Source of the DNA: Alphaproteobacteria bacterium 32-64-14 | GTDB lineage: Bacteria; Pseudomonadota; Alphaproteobacteria; Caulobacterales; Hyphomonadaceae | NCBI GenBank assembly: GCA_002280725.1 | Contig: NCEM01000005.1 | Location: 26,335 to 90,334 of the forward strand | Length of the DNA stretch: 64,000 nt | Direction of reading: 5' to 3' | Part shown: positions 44,791-54,008 of the stretch, one piece after another | Layout of the letters: each line of letters opens with the position of its first letter | Position numbering within the stretch: position 1 is the first letter of the stretch | The notes under the pieces: model-generated | Database searches by the model: none | The model's input: only the letters and a program-made list of their open reading frames with translations | What the model was told of the DNA's origin: nothing | Program-made: the position numbers and the translations under genes

Positions 44791-45207
44791 TCAGCGGCCG
44801 AGCTGGGCGGGATCGTAATAGAAGCGCTCGCTGCGGATGCGGTCGCCATCCCACACCTGCATCGCGATTTCATCGAACAGGCAGCGCCCACCCGATGGCA
44901 GCGCGATTTCGAACTGCCAGTTGATGAAGACAAGCCTGCCGTTGACCGCGAACCGCTCCACCTTGCGCACCGGCATGTTGCCATAGCGCAGCACGATCTC
45001 CATCTCGTTGGCGAGAAGCGCATCGCGGCCGCATCGCGGCTCGTTCATGTTCTCCTGCATGGACGCATCGGCGTGATAGAAGTGCATGATTGCGCCGACA
45101 TAGTCTTGCTGCTCGACGCGCGCGAGGAAGCTGCGCACCCGCTGCAAGGTCGGGCCGCCACCGCTGGTCTGCGGTGCATCAAGCATCGAGTAGAGCGAGA
45201 CCGCCAT
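44791..45207 (-). CDS. Nuclear transport factor 2 (SnoaL-like) family protein
   Basis: A 138-residue NTF2-like alpha+beta-barrel protein: RVRSFLARVEQQDYVGAIMHFYHADASMQENMNEPRCGRDAL and FINWQFEIALPSGGRCLFDEIAMQVWDGDRIRSERFYYDP. Such proteins act as small ligand-binding or isomerase enzymes. ATG at 45207 is chosen; a longer in-frame stretch upstream has no family sequence. It converges with the transporter gene. Confidence 0.78.
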   Translation of the reverse strand: MAVSLYSMLDAPQTSGGGPTLQRVRSFLARVEQQDYVGAIMHFYHADASMQENMNEPRCGRDALLANEMEIVLRYGNMPVRKVERFAVNGRLVFINWQFEIALPSGGRCLFDEIAMQVWDGDRIRSERFYYDPAQLGR

Positions 45208-45325
45208 CAATTTTTTGCAAGCTGCATGGACTGAGAATCCATACTTGTCATGTGGACGGTTAACACATGGTTGGCACAGCATTGCGTGGCGCCGATCTCG
45301 TCAGGACGCCTTATTTTTCGGGCTT

Positions 45326-46114
45326 CTAGCCGCGTTTGGGTGGAACGATAGGAAGCGAAGAAGATAGCCCCCCGTCGACCGGAAGCACCTGACCGTTAAC
45401 GTATGATGCGTCGTCAGAGGCCAGGAACAGCGCGACCTTCGCGATCTCTTCCGGCTGGCCCGCGCGGCGCAGGGCGTTGAGTTGTCCGATCTTGTCGTCG
45501 GTACCCTTCTCCCGCGCGCGGTCGAACACTGGTTTGGTCATGCCCGTCTCGATGAGGCCCGGACAGATGCCGTTTACGCGCACATTCGTTCCGGCGAGAT
45601 TGTTGGCAGCAAGCGACACCAGCGAGATCACCCCCGCTTTCGATGCGGAATAGGCGGGCGACCCCGCGCCATTGCGCAGGCCGGCGACGCTGGCCGTGCA
45701 GACGATGGCGCCGCTGCCCTGCTTGATCATGTGCGGCGCGCCGATCTGGATGGCGAGCATCGGTCCGATCAGGTTGACCTGCAGGATCGTCTTCCACTGC
45801 TCCTCGGTCTGCTCGAACAGGTTGGGCGTGCCGCCCGAAATCCCTGCGTTGGCATACAGCACGTCGATCTTGCCGTTGGTCTTCAGTGCAAGGTCGATCA
45901 GCTTCTGCACGTCGGCCGAAGATCCCGCGTCCATTTCCAGCGCCACGGCCTTGCCACCTGCCTTGATGATGTCGGCCACGGTGTCATTGACGCCTGCCGC
46001 CTTGTCAGCAGCGATCACCGAGCCGCCCTCAGCCGCGAACAGCTTCGCAGACGCGCGGCCAATGCCGGAGGCGGCGCCAGTGACGATGACGGATTTGCCG
46101 GTGAAGCGGGCCAT
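45326..46114 (-). CDS. Short-chain dehydrogenase/reductase
   Basis: A 262-residue SDR enzyme. Cofactor loop TGAASGIGR, NAGISGG, catalytic Ser (CTASVAG) and YSASKAG (Tyr and Lys), then the Asn/Pro motif VRVNGICPGLIETGM and a VDGG C-terminus. NAD-type binding is suggested by VIAADK at the end of the second strand. Substrate not evident. It diverges from the DUF885 array. Confidence 0.9.
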   Translation of the reverse strand: MARFTGKSVIVTGAASGIGRASAKLFAAEGGSVIAADKAAGVNDTVADIIKAGGKAVALEMDAGSSADVQKLIDLALKTNGKIDVLYANAGISGGTPNLFEQTEEQWKTILQVNLIGPMLAIQIGAPHMIKQGSGAIVCTASVAGLRNGAGSPAYSASKAGVISLVSLAANNLAGTNVRVNGICPGLIETGMTKPVFDRAREKGTDDKIGQLNALRRAGQPEEIAKVALFLASDDASYVNGQVLPVDGGLSSSLPIVPPKRG

Positions 46115-46313
46115 GCGGAGGTTCCTTCTTGTGTTGATTGGTATTCGGGCGGGACGGGGCGGAGGTCAACGGCTCGAAGACTGAGCGCCGCCGCCACGAA
46201 TTGCTGCACCGCTCCCTAACCGCGATGACAGGTTTGCGAGCCGGGTGACAGCGGCGGAATGATCACGCTATATCCACCGCAGGTCAGGGCAGGATTTGAG
46301 GCGGGAGAACTCA

Positions 46314-48144
46314 ATGAGGGTTATATTTGGCGCGGTGGCCCTGGCTGCTGCTTTGGCGGCATGCGGGCCAACGGCGCCGTCTGCCGAAGAGATCGCGAAG
46401 AACAGCACCGATCTCGTGGCCTATCTCGATGCCGAGTACGAGGAGGAGCTTCAGCAATCGCCGCAGGAGATGACCTCGCAAGGACGCAAGGAGCGCTATG
46501 GCGAGCTGGACGATCGCTCCGAGGAAGCGATGGACAAGGAGCTGGCCTGGCGCCGCGAGAGCGTCGCCCAGATGAAAGAAAAATTCGATCCCGAGACGCT
46601 GGGCGAAGACGCCCGGCTGTCCTACGAGATCTGGGAGCTGGAACTGGCGCGGGCCGAGAAGTCGTCCGAGTTCCGCCGCCACCGCTACATCTTCGGCCGC
46701 AACGGCGCCCATACGGGCCTCGTCAACTTCATCATCAACCAGCACCGCGTCGACGAAAAGTCCGACATGGAGGCCTACATCTCGCGCGTCGCCGCCATCG
46801 CGCCGACGCTGGATGTGCTGATCGCGCGCGCCAAACTCGCCGCGACGGACGGCATCCGCATGCCGGGCTTCGCCTACGACCAGACCACGTCCGAGATCGG
46901 GCGCGTTCTCACGGGCGCGCCATTCTCCGCCACGGGCGACAGCGCCCTGTTCGCAGATGGCAAGGCCAAGATCGCAGCGCTGCAGACCGCGGCCAAGATC
47001 ATGCCGGAAGAAGCAACCGCGCTGATCGAACAGCTTCGCGCTGCGATGGTCGACACGATGAAGCCGGCCTACGATCGTCTCGCTGCCTGGGTCGCCGAAG
47101 ACAAGGTCAACGCATCGCCGGCGCCACAGGGCGCAGGCGCGCTGCCGAACGGCGAGGCGTACTACAACGCCATGCTTAGCCTGATGACGACCACCGACAT
47201 GACGGCGGATGAAATCCACCAGCTCGGCCTGTCGGAAGTCGCGCGCATCCACGCGGAAATGGAGAAGGTGAAAGAAGAGGCGGGCTTCAAGGGCACGCTG
47301 CCGGAGTTCTTCGCCTTCATGCGCACGGACAAGCAGTTCTACCTGCCCAACAGCGACGCCGGCGCCCAGGAATATGTCGACCGTGCGACCCGTCACATAG
47401 AGGAGATGAAGCTGGCGCTGCCGAAATACTTTGGCCGCCTGCCGAAAGCCGATCTCATCGTGAAGCGCGTCGAGCCCTATCGTGAAGAGCCGGGCGGCGC
47501 GCAGCATTATCAATCCGGCACGCCGGATGGGTCGCGTCCGGGCATCTACTACGCCCACCTCTCCGACATGAACGCGATGCCGACCTACATGCTGGAAGAC
47601 ATCGCCTATCATGAAGGCCTGCCGGGCCATCACATGGATCCAGCAGGAACTCGAAGCCGAGACCGGCCCGAACAAGCTCCCGAAATTCCGCACGCAGTAC
47701 GGCTACACCGCTTACTCGGAAGGCTGGGGTCTCTATTCGGAAGCGCTGTCGCGCGAGATGGGCTTCCTGAAGGACCCCTACAGCCACTACGGCCAGCTCT
47801 CGGGTGAGATCTGGCGCGCGATCCGCCTTGTTGTGGATACCGGCATTCACTCCAAGGGCTGGAGCGAAGAGCAGGCGGTGAAATACTTCACCGAGAACTC
47901 CTCCATCGCGGAAGGCGCGATCGCGTCGGAAGTGCGCCGCTATATCACCACCGCGGGGCAGGCGACGGCTTACAAGATCGGCATGATCCGCCTGCAGCAG
48001 ATGCGCGACAAGGCGCGGGCCGAACTTGGCGACAAGTTCAGCTACCCGGCCTTCCACGACCAGATCCTCGGCGGCGGCGCCCTGCCTCTGCCTGTGCTGG
48101 AGAAGAAGATCGATCGCTGGATCGCGGCGCAGAAGAAGGCGTGA
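46314..48144 (+). pseudogene. DUF885 lipoprotein peptidase paralog 1, frameshifted
   Basis: Begins MRVIFGAVALAAALAAC (lipobox Cys17) and aligns along its length with the three following paralogs. After YHEGLPGHHM (ending 47636) the frame breaks: paralogs read CAGATCGC-GATCCAGCAG-like sequence there, whereas here ATG runs straight into GATCCAGCAG, an apparent 8-base deletion. The remainder continues in another frame (QQELEAETGPNKLPKFRTQYGY... to 48144) and is otherwise intact, so the gene is recently broken or the 8 bases are an assembly error. Intact it would encode about 610 residues. GGGAG precedes the ATG. Confidence 0.8.
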
Positions 48145-48148
48145 GGCT

Positions 48149-48232
48149 GGACCGCCGGGCTCCCGCCCGGCAGGCGAGCCGCAAGGCTCGCTGTCCGCGT
48201 TTCAAGAGTGCCGGGCAGGAGCCCGGCGGTCC
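48149..48232. repeat. Nested palindromic repeat
   Basis: A 24-base arm (48149-48172) pairs with 48209-48232 at 23 of 24 positions (GGACCGCCGGGCTC... against ...GCCCGGCGGTCC). The loop holds an inner hairpin GCGAGCC-GCAA-GGCTCGC with a GNRA-type loop. The right arm matches the repeat at 33681-33715. Confidence 0.8.
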
Positions 48233-48251
48233 CAGATTTCGGGAGTTACCC

Positions 48252-50066
48252 ATGAGAGTTCTGTTCGCAGCCGGGATGGCGGCGCTGCTTGCGGCCTGCA
48301 TGCACGCGCCAACGCCTGAGGAAGTCGCTACCGAAAGCACGCGGCTGACCGAATATCTCAACGCCGAGTTCGAGGAAGAACTCGCGATGAACCCGATGGA
48401 CCTCACCACCATGGGCCGCAAGGAGCTGTACGACCAGTTGGGCGACTTCTCCGAAGCAGGCTCGCTGAAACAGCTGCAATGGCGCCGCGAAAGCGTGGCC
48501 GGCATGAAAGCCAGCATCGATCCCGCCAAGCTGAATGACGACGCGAAAACCAGTTGGGCGATCTGGGAGTCCGAACTTCAACGCGCCGAGCTGCGCAACA
48601 CGTGGAAACGCCATGCCTACGTGTTCGGCTACAACGGCGCCCACACCGGCCTGCCGAACTTCCTGATCACCTATCACAAGGTCGATGCGCCTGCCGACAT
48701 GGACGCCTATATCGCGCGTCTCAACAAGCTGGGCGATGCGCTGGACCAGTCGACCGAACGCGCGAAGCTCGCCGCAAGCGATGGCATCCGCACCCCGAAA
48801 TTCGGCTACGAGCGCACGATCTCCGAAGCCCGCAACGTCATCTCCGGCGCGCCCTTCGCGGCGGGGCCGGACTCCCCCTTGTGGGCTGACGTGAAGGAAA
48901 AGATCAACGCCCTGAAGACCGGCGGCAAGGCCGATGCGGCGCAGGCGGACAAATGGACCGCAGCGGCGCAAGCGGCCCTGCTGGGCGAAGTGAAACCGTC
49001 TTACGAAGCGCTGATCGCATGGCTGAATGCAGACATGCCAAACGCCAAGTCCGGCAAGGTCGGCGCGCTAACGCTGCCCAACGGCACGGCCTGGTACAAC
49101 GCCTCGCTGCAGATGCAGACCACCACGTCGATGACCGCCGGCGAGATCCACAATCTCGGCCTCAAGGAAGTCGAGCGCATCCACGCGCAGATGGACGCGA
49201 TCCGCATCTCCACCGGCTTCAAGGGGGACAAGGCCGCATTCTTCGAGTTCATGCGCACGGACAAGCAGTTCTACCTACCCAACACGGACGAAGGCCGCGC
49301 GCAGTATCTCGCCAAGGCGCAGGGCTATCTCGATGCGATGTACAAACGCCTGCCGGAGTATTTCGGCCGGCTCCCGAAAGCGCCGCTGATCGTGAAGCGC
49401 GTCGAGGCGTTCCGCGAAGTGCCAGGTGGGGCCGCTCACTATTACGGGCCCACGCCGGATGGAAAACAGCCCGGCATCTTCTACGCTCACCTGATCGACA
49501 TGAGCGCCGTCTCGCTCTGGGCGCTCGAAAGTCTCGCCTATCACGAGGGCGTGCCGGGCCATCACATGCAGATCGCCATCCAGAACGAGCTGACGGATAT
49601 CCCGCTCTTCCGCACGCAGTATGGCTATTCGGCCTTCTCCGAAGGCTGGGGTCTCTATGCCGAGGATCTCGGCAAGGAGATGGGCATGTTCACCGATCCC
49701 TACAACGATTTCGGCCGCCTCTCGTCAGAGCTCTGGCGCGCGGTCCGTCTCGTCGTCGACACCGGCCTGCATGCCAAAGGCTGGACCGAAGACGAAGCGA
49801 TCCAGTGGGCGATGGCCAACTCGCCGCGTCCGGAATCGTCCATCCGCAGCGAGGTGAAACGCTTCCTGCTGTGGCCGGGGCAGGCGACCACCTACAAGAT
49901 CGGCATGATCAAGATCCAGCAGTTGCGCGATGAAGCCCGCGCGGCGCTGGGCGCGAAGTTCGACCGGAAATCGTTCCACGACATGGTGATCGGCGGAGGC
50001 AGCATGCCGCTGCCCGTGCTCGAGGTGCGCGTCCGCGCCTGGATCGCCACGCAGACCAAGGCCTGA
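48252..50066 (+). CDS. DUF885 lipoprotein, putative metallopeptidase, paralog 2
   Basis: A 604-residue exported protein. Signal MRVLFAAGMAALLAAC with lipobox Cys16. The predicted zinc motif is YHEGVPGHHMQ (HExxxGHHxQ), followed by FRTQYGYSAFSEGWGLYAE, which supplies a downstream Glu. The N-terminal half is helical, with GAHTGLPNFLITYHKV. DUF885 proteins are predicted periplasmic zinc peptidases related to M3-like folds, with no defined substrate. It appears fully intact. GGGAG precedes the ATG by 6 bases; paralog 3 follows after 9 bases. Confidence 0.85.
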   Translation: MRVLFAAGMAALLAACMHAPTPEEVATESTRLTEYLNAEFEEELAMNPMDLTTMGRKELYDQLGDFSEAGSLKQLQWRRESVAGMKASIDPAKLNDDAKTSWAIWESELQRAELRNTWKRHAYVFGYNGAHTGLPNFLITYHKVDAPADMDAYIARLNKLGDALDQSTERAKLAASDGIRTPKFGYERTISEARNVISGAPFAAGPDSPLWADVKEKINALKTGGKADAAQADKWTAAAQAALLGEVKPSYEALIAWLNADMPNAKSGKVGALTLPNGTAWYNASLQMQTTTSMTAGEIHNLGLKEVERIHAQMDAIRISTGFKGDKAAFFEFMRTDKQFYLPNTDEGRAQYLAKAQGYLDAMYKRLPEYFGRLPKAPLIVKRVEAFREVPGGAAHYYGPTPDGKQPGIFYAHLIDMSAVSLWALESLAYHEGVPGHHMQIAIQNELTDIPLFRTQYGYSAFSEGWGLYAEDLGKEMGMFTDPYNDFGRLSSELWRAVRLVVDTGLHAKGWTEDEAIQWAMANSPRPESSIRSEVKRFLLWPGQATTYKIGMIKIQQLRDEARAALGAKFDRKSFHDMVIGGGSMPLPVLEVRVRAWIATQTKA

Positions 50067-50075
50067 GGAGAGACT

Positions 50076-51911
50076 ATGCGGTTCATTCTTGCAGCGGCGC
50101 TGATGGCGTTCGCCACGGCCTGTTCGCCCAGCGCGCCGGCCGCCCCCAAGGTCGAGGAGATCGCGCAAACCAGCGCTGACCTCACCGTCTGGCTCGATGC
50201 GAAGTATGAAGAACAGCTCCAGATGAGCCCGCTCCAGCTGACCATGCTGGGCCGCAAGGACAAGTACGATCAGATCGACCAGTTCACCGACGCCGCCGCC
50301 GACGAGGAACTGGCCTGGCTGAAAGCCAGCGTCGCCGAGATGAAGGAAAAGTTCGACCCGGCAAAGCTCGATCCGGAATCGCGCACCTCGTTCGACATGT
50401 GGGCGCTGCAGGCAGAGATGGACGAGAAACTCGTCCCGTTCCGCCGCCAGGGCTACGTCTTCATCAAGGACGGCCCGCACGCCATGCTGGCCAACTTCAT
50501 GATGAGCTTCCACGCGGTGAGCGAGGTCTCCGACATGGAGGCCTACGTCGCCCGTCTCGGCGAAGTGGCGCGAGCGCTCGACCAGAGCCTCGACCTGGCG
50601 AAGCTGTCGGCGGATGCCGGCGTGCGCCCACCGCGCTTTGCCTATGCGCAGGTGATGCAGGAATCGCGCAATGTCATCACGGGCGCGCCCTTTGACGCGG
50701 GCGCTGACTCGCCGCTCTGGGCTGATGCCAGGGCCAAGATCAAGTCGCTGGTCGATGCCGGTAAGCTGGCGCCGGGTGAAGCCAGGGGCATGGAAGCTGC
50801 GGCATCCGCGGCCCTCACCGAAAAGGTGAAGCCCGCCTACGAGCGCATCATCGCGTGGCTCGACGGCGACAAGCCCAACACCAGCAAGTGGGCGCAGGGT
50901 GTCGGCACGTTGCCGAATGGCGCAGCTTTCTACAACGCCATGATCGAAAACCACACCACCACGACCATGACAGCCGACGCCATCCACGAACTCGGCCTGT
51001 CCGAAGTGGCGCGCATCCGCGGCGAGATGGAAACCATCCGCGAGAAGGTAGGCTTCCAGGGCGACCTGCAGGCCATGTTCGCCTTCATGCGCAACGACAA
51101 GCAATTCTACGAGCCGGACACGGATGTTGGCCGCGCCGCCTATCTCAAGAAGGCGGACGACTATGTCAGCGGGATGATGGCCAAGGTGCCGGACTATTTC
51201 GGCCTGCTGCCGAAGGCTGGCCTCGTGGTGAAGCGCGTCGAGGCATTCCGCGAAGAGAAGGGCGGCGTGCAGCACTACTATCCGGGCACGCCCGACGGCT
51301 CGCGTCCGGGCGTCTATTATGTGCACCTGTCCGACATGACGGCGATGCCGCTGTGGGACCTGGAGAGCACCACCTATCACGAGGCCGCCCCCGGCCATCA
51401 CATGCAGATCTCGATCGCGCAGGAGCTGACGGGCATTCCGCTGTTCCGCACGCAGTATGGATCGACCGCCTATGTCGAAGGCTGGGGCCTCTACACCGAG
51501 ATCCTCTCCAAGGAGATGGGCTTCTATACAGATCCCTATTCCGACATGGGCCGCCTCAACAACGAGATGTGGCGCGCTGTCCGCCTCGTGGTCGATACCG
51601 GCATCCACTCCAAGGGTTGGACCGAAGAGCAGGCCGTGAAGTACTTCATGGACAACTCGCCGACGCCGCAAGCCGCGATCGAAGCGGAAATCCGCCGCTA
51701 CTTCGTCTGGCCGGGCCAGGCGACGGCCTACAAGATCGGCATGATCAAGATTCAGGAGCTGCGTGCGCTGGCCCAGAAGGAGCTTGGCGACAAGTTCACC
51801 AAGTTCACCATGGCCGGCTTCCACGACACGGTGCTCGGCGGCGGCGCTCTGCCCCTGCCTGTGCTGGAAGCGCGCGTGAAGCGTTGGATCGACACGGTAA
51901 AGGCCAGTTGA
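50076..51911 (+). CDS. DUF885 lipoprotein, putative metallopeptidase, paralog 3
   Basis: A 611-residue intact member with signal MRFILAAALMAFATAC (Cys16). The zinc motif reads YHEAAPGHHMQ, with Ala-Ala in place of Gly-Val of its neighbours; FRTQYGSTAYVEGWGLYTE follows. The C-terminus ALPLPVLEARVKRWIDTVKAS is the complete family end that paralog 4 lacks. GAGGAGAG lies just before the ATG. Bases 51703-51801 are identical to 53596-53694 in paralog 4. Confidence 0.87.
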   Translation: MRFILAAALMAFATACSPSAPAAPKVEEIAQTSADLTVWLDAKYEEQLQMSPLQLTMLGRKDKYDQIDQFTDAAADEELAWLKASVAEMKEKFDPAKLDPESRTSFDMWALQAEMDEKLVPFRRQGYVFIKDGPHAMLANFMMSFHAVSEVSDMEAYVARLGEVARALDQSLDLAKLSADAGVRPPRFAYAQVMQESRNVITGAPFDAGADSPLWADARAKIKSLVDAGKLAPGEARGMEAAASAALTEKVKPAYERIIAWLDGDKPNTSKWAQGVGTLPNGAAFYNAMIENHTTTTMTADAIHELGLSEVARIRGEMETIREKVGFQGDLQAMFAFMRNDKQFYEPDTDVGRAAYLKKADDYVSGMMAKVPDYFGLLPKAGLVVKRVEAFREEKGGVQHYYPGTPDGSRPGVYYVHLSDMTAMPLWDLESTTYHEAAPGHHMQISIAQELTGIPLFRTQYGSTAYVEGWGLYTEILSKEMGFYTDPYSDMGRLNNEMWRAVRLVVDTGIHSKGWTEEQAVKYFMDNSPTPQAAIEAEIRRYFVWPGQATAYKIGMIKIQELRALAQKELGDKFTKFTMAGFHDTVLGGGALPLPVLEARVKRWIDTVKAS

Positions 51912-51965
51912 GTTTTCGCCGCTGGAAAACGGCGGCGCATTGCAGATGCGTGGGAGGAGAGAGTC

Positions 51966-53990
51966 ATGCGGGTAATGTTTACAGCGGCAGCGTCGCTGCT
52001 TGTTCTGGCGGCGTGCGGAAATCCAGCGCCGGCCGCCCCTACGGCCGAAGCCATCGCCGAGGCGAGCGCTGCGATCAACACGTGGTTCGACGCCGAGTAT
52101 GAGGAAGAGGTTCAGCTTAGCCCCATCACGCTCACCTTCCAGGGCCGCAAGGACAAGTACGGCGAGCTTGACGATTTCAGCGAAGCCTCGATCGACCGTG
52201 AGCTGGAATGGCGCCGCGCGTCCGTCGCGGAGATGATGGAAAAATTCGATCCGGATATGCTGGACGTAGAAGCGCGCACCTCCTTCGATCTCTGGGCGCT
52301 GACGCTGGAGATGGATGAGAAGGCCGCCAAGTTCCGCCGTTCGCCCTACATCTTCGTGAAGGACGGCCCGCACGTCTTCCTGCCGCAGTTCGTGATGCAG
52401 TTTCACGCCGTGTCCGAGAAGTCGGACCTCGACGCTTATGTGGCGCGTATCGGCGAAATCGGCCGCGCGATGGACCAGGCGCTGGAGCTTGCCAAGTTGG
52501 CGGCGGCGGAAGGCAATCGCGCCCCGCGCTTCGCGTATGACGAGTCGATCACGCAATCGACCAATGTGATCACCGGCGCCCCGTTCGGCACGGGCGATGC
52601 CTCGCCGATCTGGGCGGACGTGACCTCTGAGATCAAGACGCTGCAGGACGCCGGCAAGCTGACGGCGGATGAAGCCAAGGCGATCCAGGATGCCGCGCGC
52701 GCGGCGCTCGTCGATAAGCTGAAGCCCGCCTATGAGCGCGTCATCGCCTGGCTCAAGGCCGATCGCCCCAACACGACCGAACAGGCGACCGGCGCCTCGG
52801 CCCTGAAGGATGGCGTGGCGTTCTACGACAACGCGCTTGCGCAGCAGACCACCGTGACGCTGACCGCCGACGAGATCCACAATATCGGCCTCTCGGAAGT
52901 CGCGCGCATTCACGCCGAGATGGAGAAGATCAAGGAGCAGGTGGGCTTCAAGGGCGCGCTGCTCGAGTTCTTCAACTTCATGCGCACCGACAAGCAGTTC
53001 CAGCTGTCAAACGATGACGCAGGCCGCGCGCAGTACATCAAGATGTCGGAAGACTATCTTGCCGCCATGACGGCGAAGCTGCCGGAATACTTCGGCATCC
53101 TGCCGAAGGCCAAGCTCGTGGTGAAGCGCGTCGAGCCATTCCGCGAGGAAGCCGGCGGCGCGCAGCACTACTTCCCGTCGACGCCGGATGGCACGCGGCC
53201 GGGCGTGTTCTACGCCCACCTCAGCGACATGAAGGCGATGCCGACCTACACGCTGGAAGCCATCGCCTACCACGAGGGCGTTCCGGGCCACCACATGCAG
53301 ATCGCGATCGCGCAGGAGCTGACGGGCATTCCCAAGTTCCGCACGCAATACGGCTCGACCGCCTATCAGGAAGGCTGGGGCCTGTATTCCGAAGCACTGT
53401 CGAAGGACATGGGCTTCTACAAGGATCCGTACTCCGACTTCGGCCGCCTCGGCGCCGAGATCTGGCGCGCGATCCGCCTCGTGGTCGACACGGGCATCCA
53501 CTCTAAAGGCTGGTCGGAAGAGCAGGCGGTGAAATACTTCCTCGACAACGGCCCGACGCCTGAGGGCGCGGTGCGCTCCGAAGTGCGCCGCTATATCGTC
53601 TGGCCGGGCCAGGCGACGGCCTACAAGATCGGCATGATCAAGATTCAGGAGCTGCGTGCGCTGGCCCAGAAGGAGCTTGGCGACAAGTTCACCACGCTGG
53701 ATCGACACGGTGAAAGCCTCGTGAGGCGCGCACTCCTCAGCCTCACACCGCTGGCTCTGCTGGCGGCGTGCGGTGATGGCGTGCCGTTGAGCGGCGAAGC
53801 GCGCGCAGCCTACGATCTTTGCGTCGCCGGCGGCGGTGAAGCAGCCTACTGCACCTGCGTGACCAAGACGCTGCAGGAGAAGATGTCGCCCGAAGCCTTC
53901 AGCAAGATGGCGAAGGGCGAGCAGGCCACCGATCTAGAAGCCACCCTGCTCGCGATCGGGCAGGCCGACGAGAGCTGCAAGGCGAAGTAA
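51966..53990 (+). CDS. DUF885 paralog 4 fused in frame to a small lipoprotein
   Basis: A 674-residue open frame. Residues 1-576 are a DUF885 protein with signal MRVMFTAAASLLVLAAC (Cys17) and zinc motif YHEGVPGHHMQ. After KELGDKFT the reading changes: compared with paralog 3, 80 bases (equivalent to 51802-51881) are missing between 53694 and 53695. The shifted frame misses the original stop (TGA at 53722-53724) and continues into a downstream lipoprotein (VRRALLSLTPLALLAAC...). The conserved C-terminal segment HDTVLGGGALPLPVLE is lost. The resulting protein may be unstable or the junction an assembly artefact. Confidence 0.75.
   Translation: MRVMFTAAASLLVLAACGNPAPAAPTAEAIAEASAAINTWFDAEYEEEVQLSPITLTFQGRKDKYGELDDFSEASIDRELEWRRASVAEMMEKFDPDMLDVEARTSFDLWALTLEMDEKAAKFRRSPYIFVKDGPHVFLPQFVMQFHAVSEKSDLDAYVARIGEIGRAMDQALELAKLAAAEGNRAPRFAYDESITQSTNVITGAPFGTGDASPIWADVTSEIKTLQDAGKLTADEAKAIQDAARAALVDKLKPAYERVIAWLKADRPNTTEQATGASALKDGVAFYDNALAQQTTVTLTADEIHNIGLSEVARIHAEMEKIKEQVGFKGALLEFFNFMRTDKQFQLSNDDAGRAQYIKMSEDYLAAMTAKLPEYFGILPKAKLVVKRVEPFREEAGGAQHYFPSTPDGTRPGVFYAHLSDMKAMPTYTLEAIAYHEGVPGHHMQIAIAQELTGIPKFRTQYGSTAYQEGWGLYSEALSKDMGFYKDPYSDFGRLGAEIWRAIRLVVDTGIHSKGWSEEQAVKYFLDNGPTPEGAVRSEVRRYIVWPGQATAYKIGMIKIQELRALAQKELGDKFTTLDRHGESLVRRALLSLTPLALLAACGDGVPLSGEARAAYDLCVAGGGEAAYCTCVTKTLQEKMSPEAFSKMAKGEQATDLEATLLAIGQADESCKAK
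53721..53990 (+). CDS. Small Cys-containing lipoprotein (downstream gene captured in fusion)
   Basis: Read from GTG at 53721, which overlaps the original paralog 4 stop as GTGA, this gives 89 residues: signal VRRALLSLTPLALLAAC (lipobox Cys17), then AYDLCVAGGGEAAYCTCVTKTLQEKMSPEAFSKMAKGEQA. The Cys pattern resembles small periplasmic helical proteins. This was probably an independent, translationally coupled gene before the deletion joined it to paralog 4. Confidence 0.55.
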   Translation: MRRALLSLTPLALLAACGDGVPLSGEARAAYDLCVAGGGEAAYCTCVTKTLQEKMSPEAFSKMAKGEQATDLEATLLAIGQADESCKAK

Positions 53991-54008
53991 GCGCCAACGA
54001 CCGACAGA

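Noticed and set aside
49725..52913. A 1062-codon open frame on the minus strand across three DUF885 genes
   Set aside because: It is antisense to clearly conserved proteins, its Arg/His/Gly-rich translation matches no family, and it arises because GC-rich third positions remove stops in that frame.
46314..53990. DUF885 array as a CRISPR-like or phage-derived repeat block
   Set aside because: The repeats are full-length diverged genes with individual signals; there are no spacers, integrase or phage genes.
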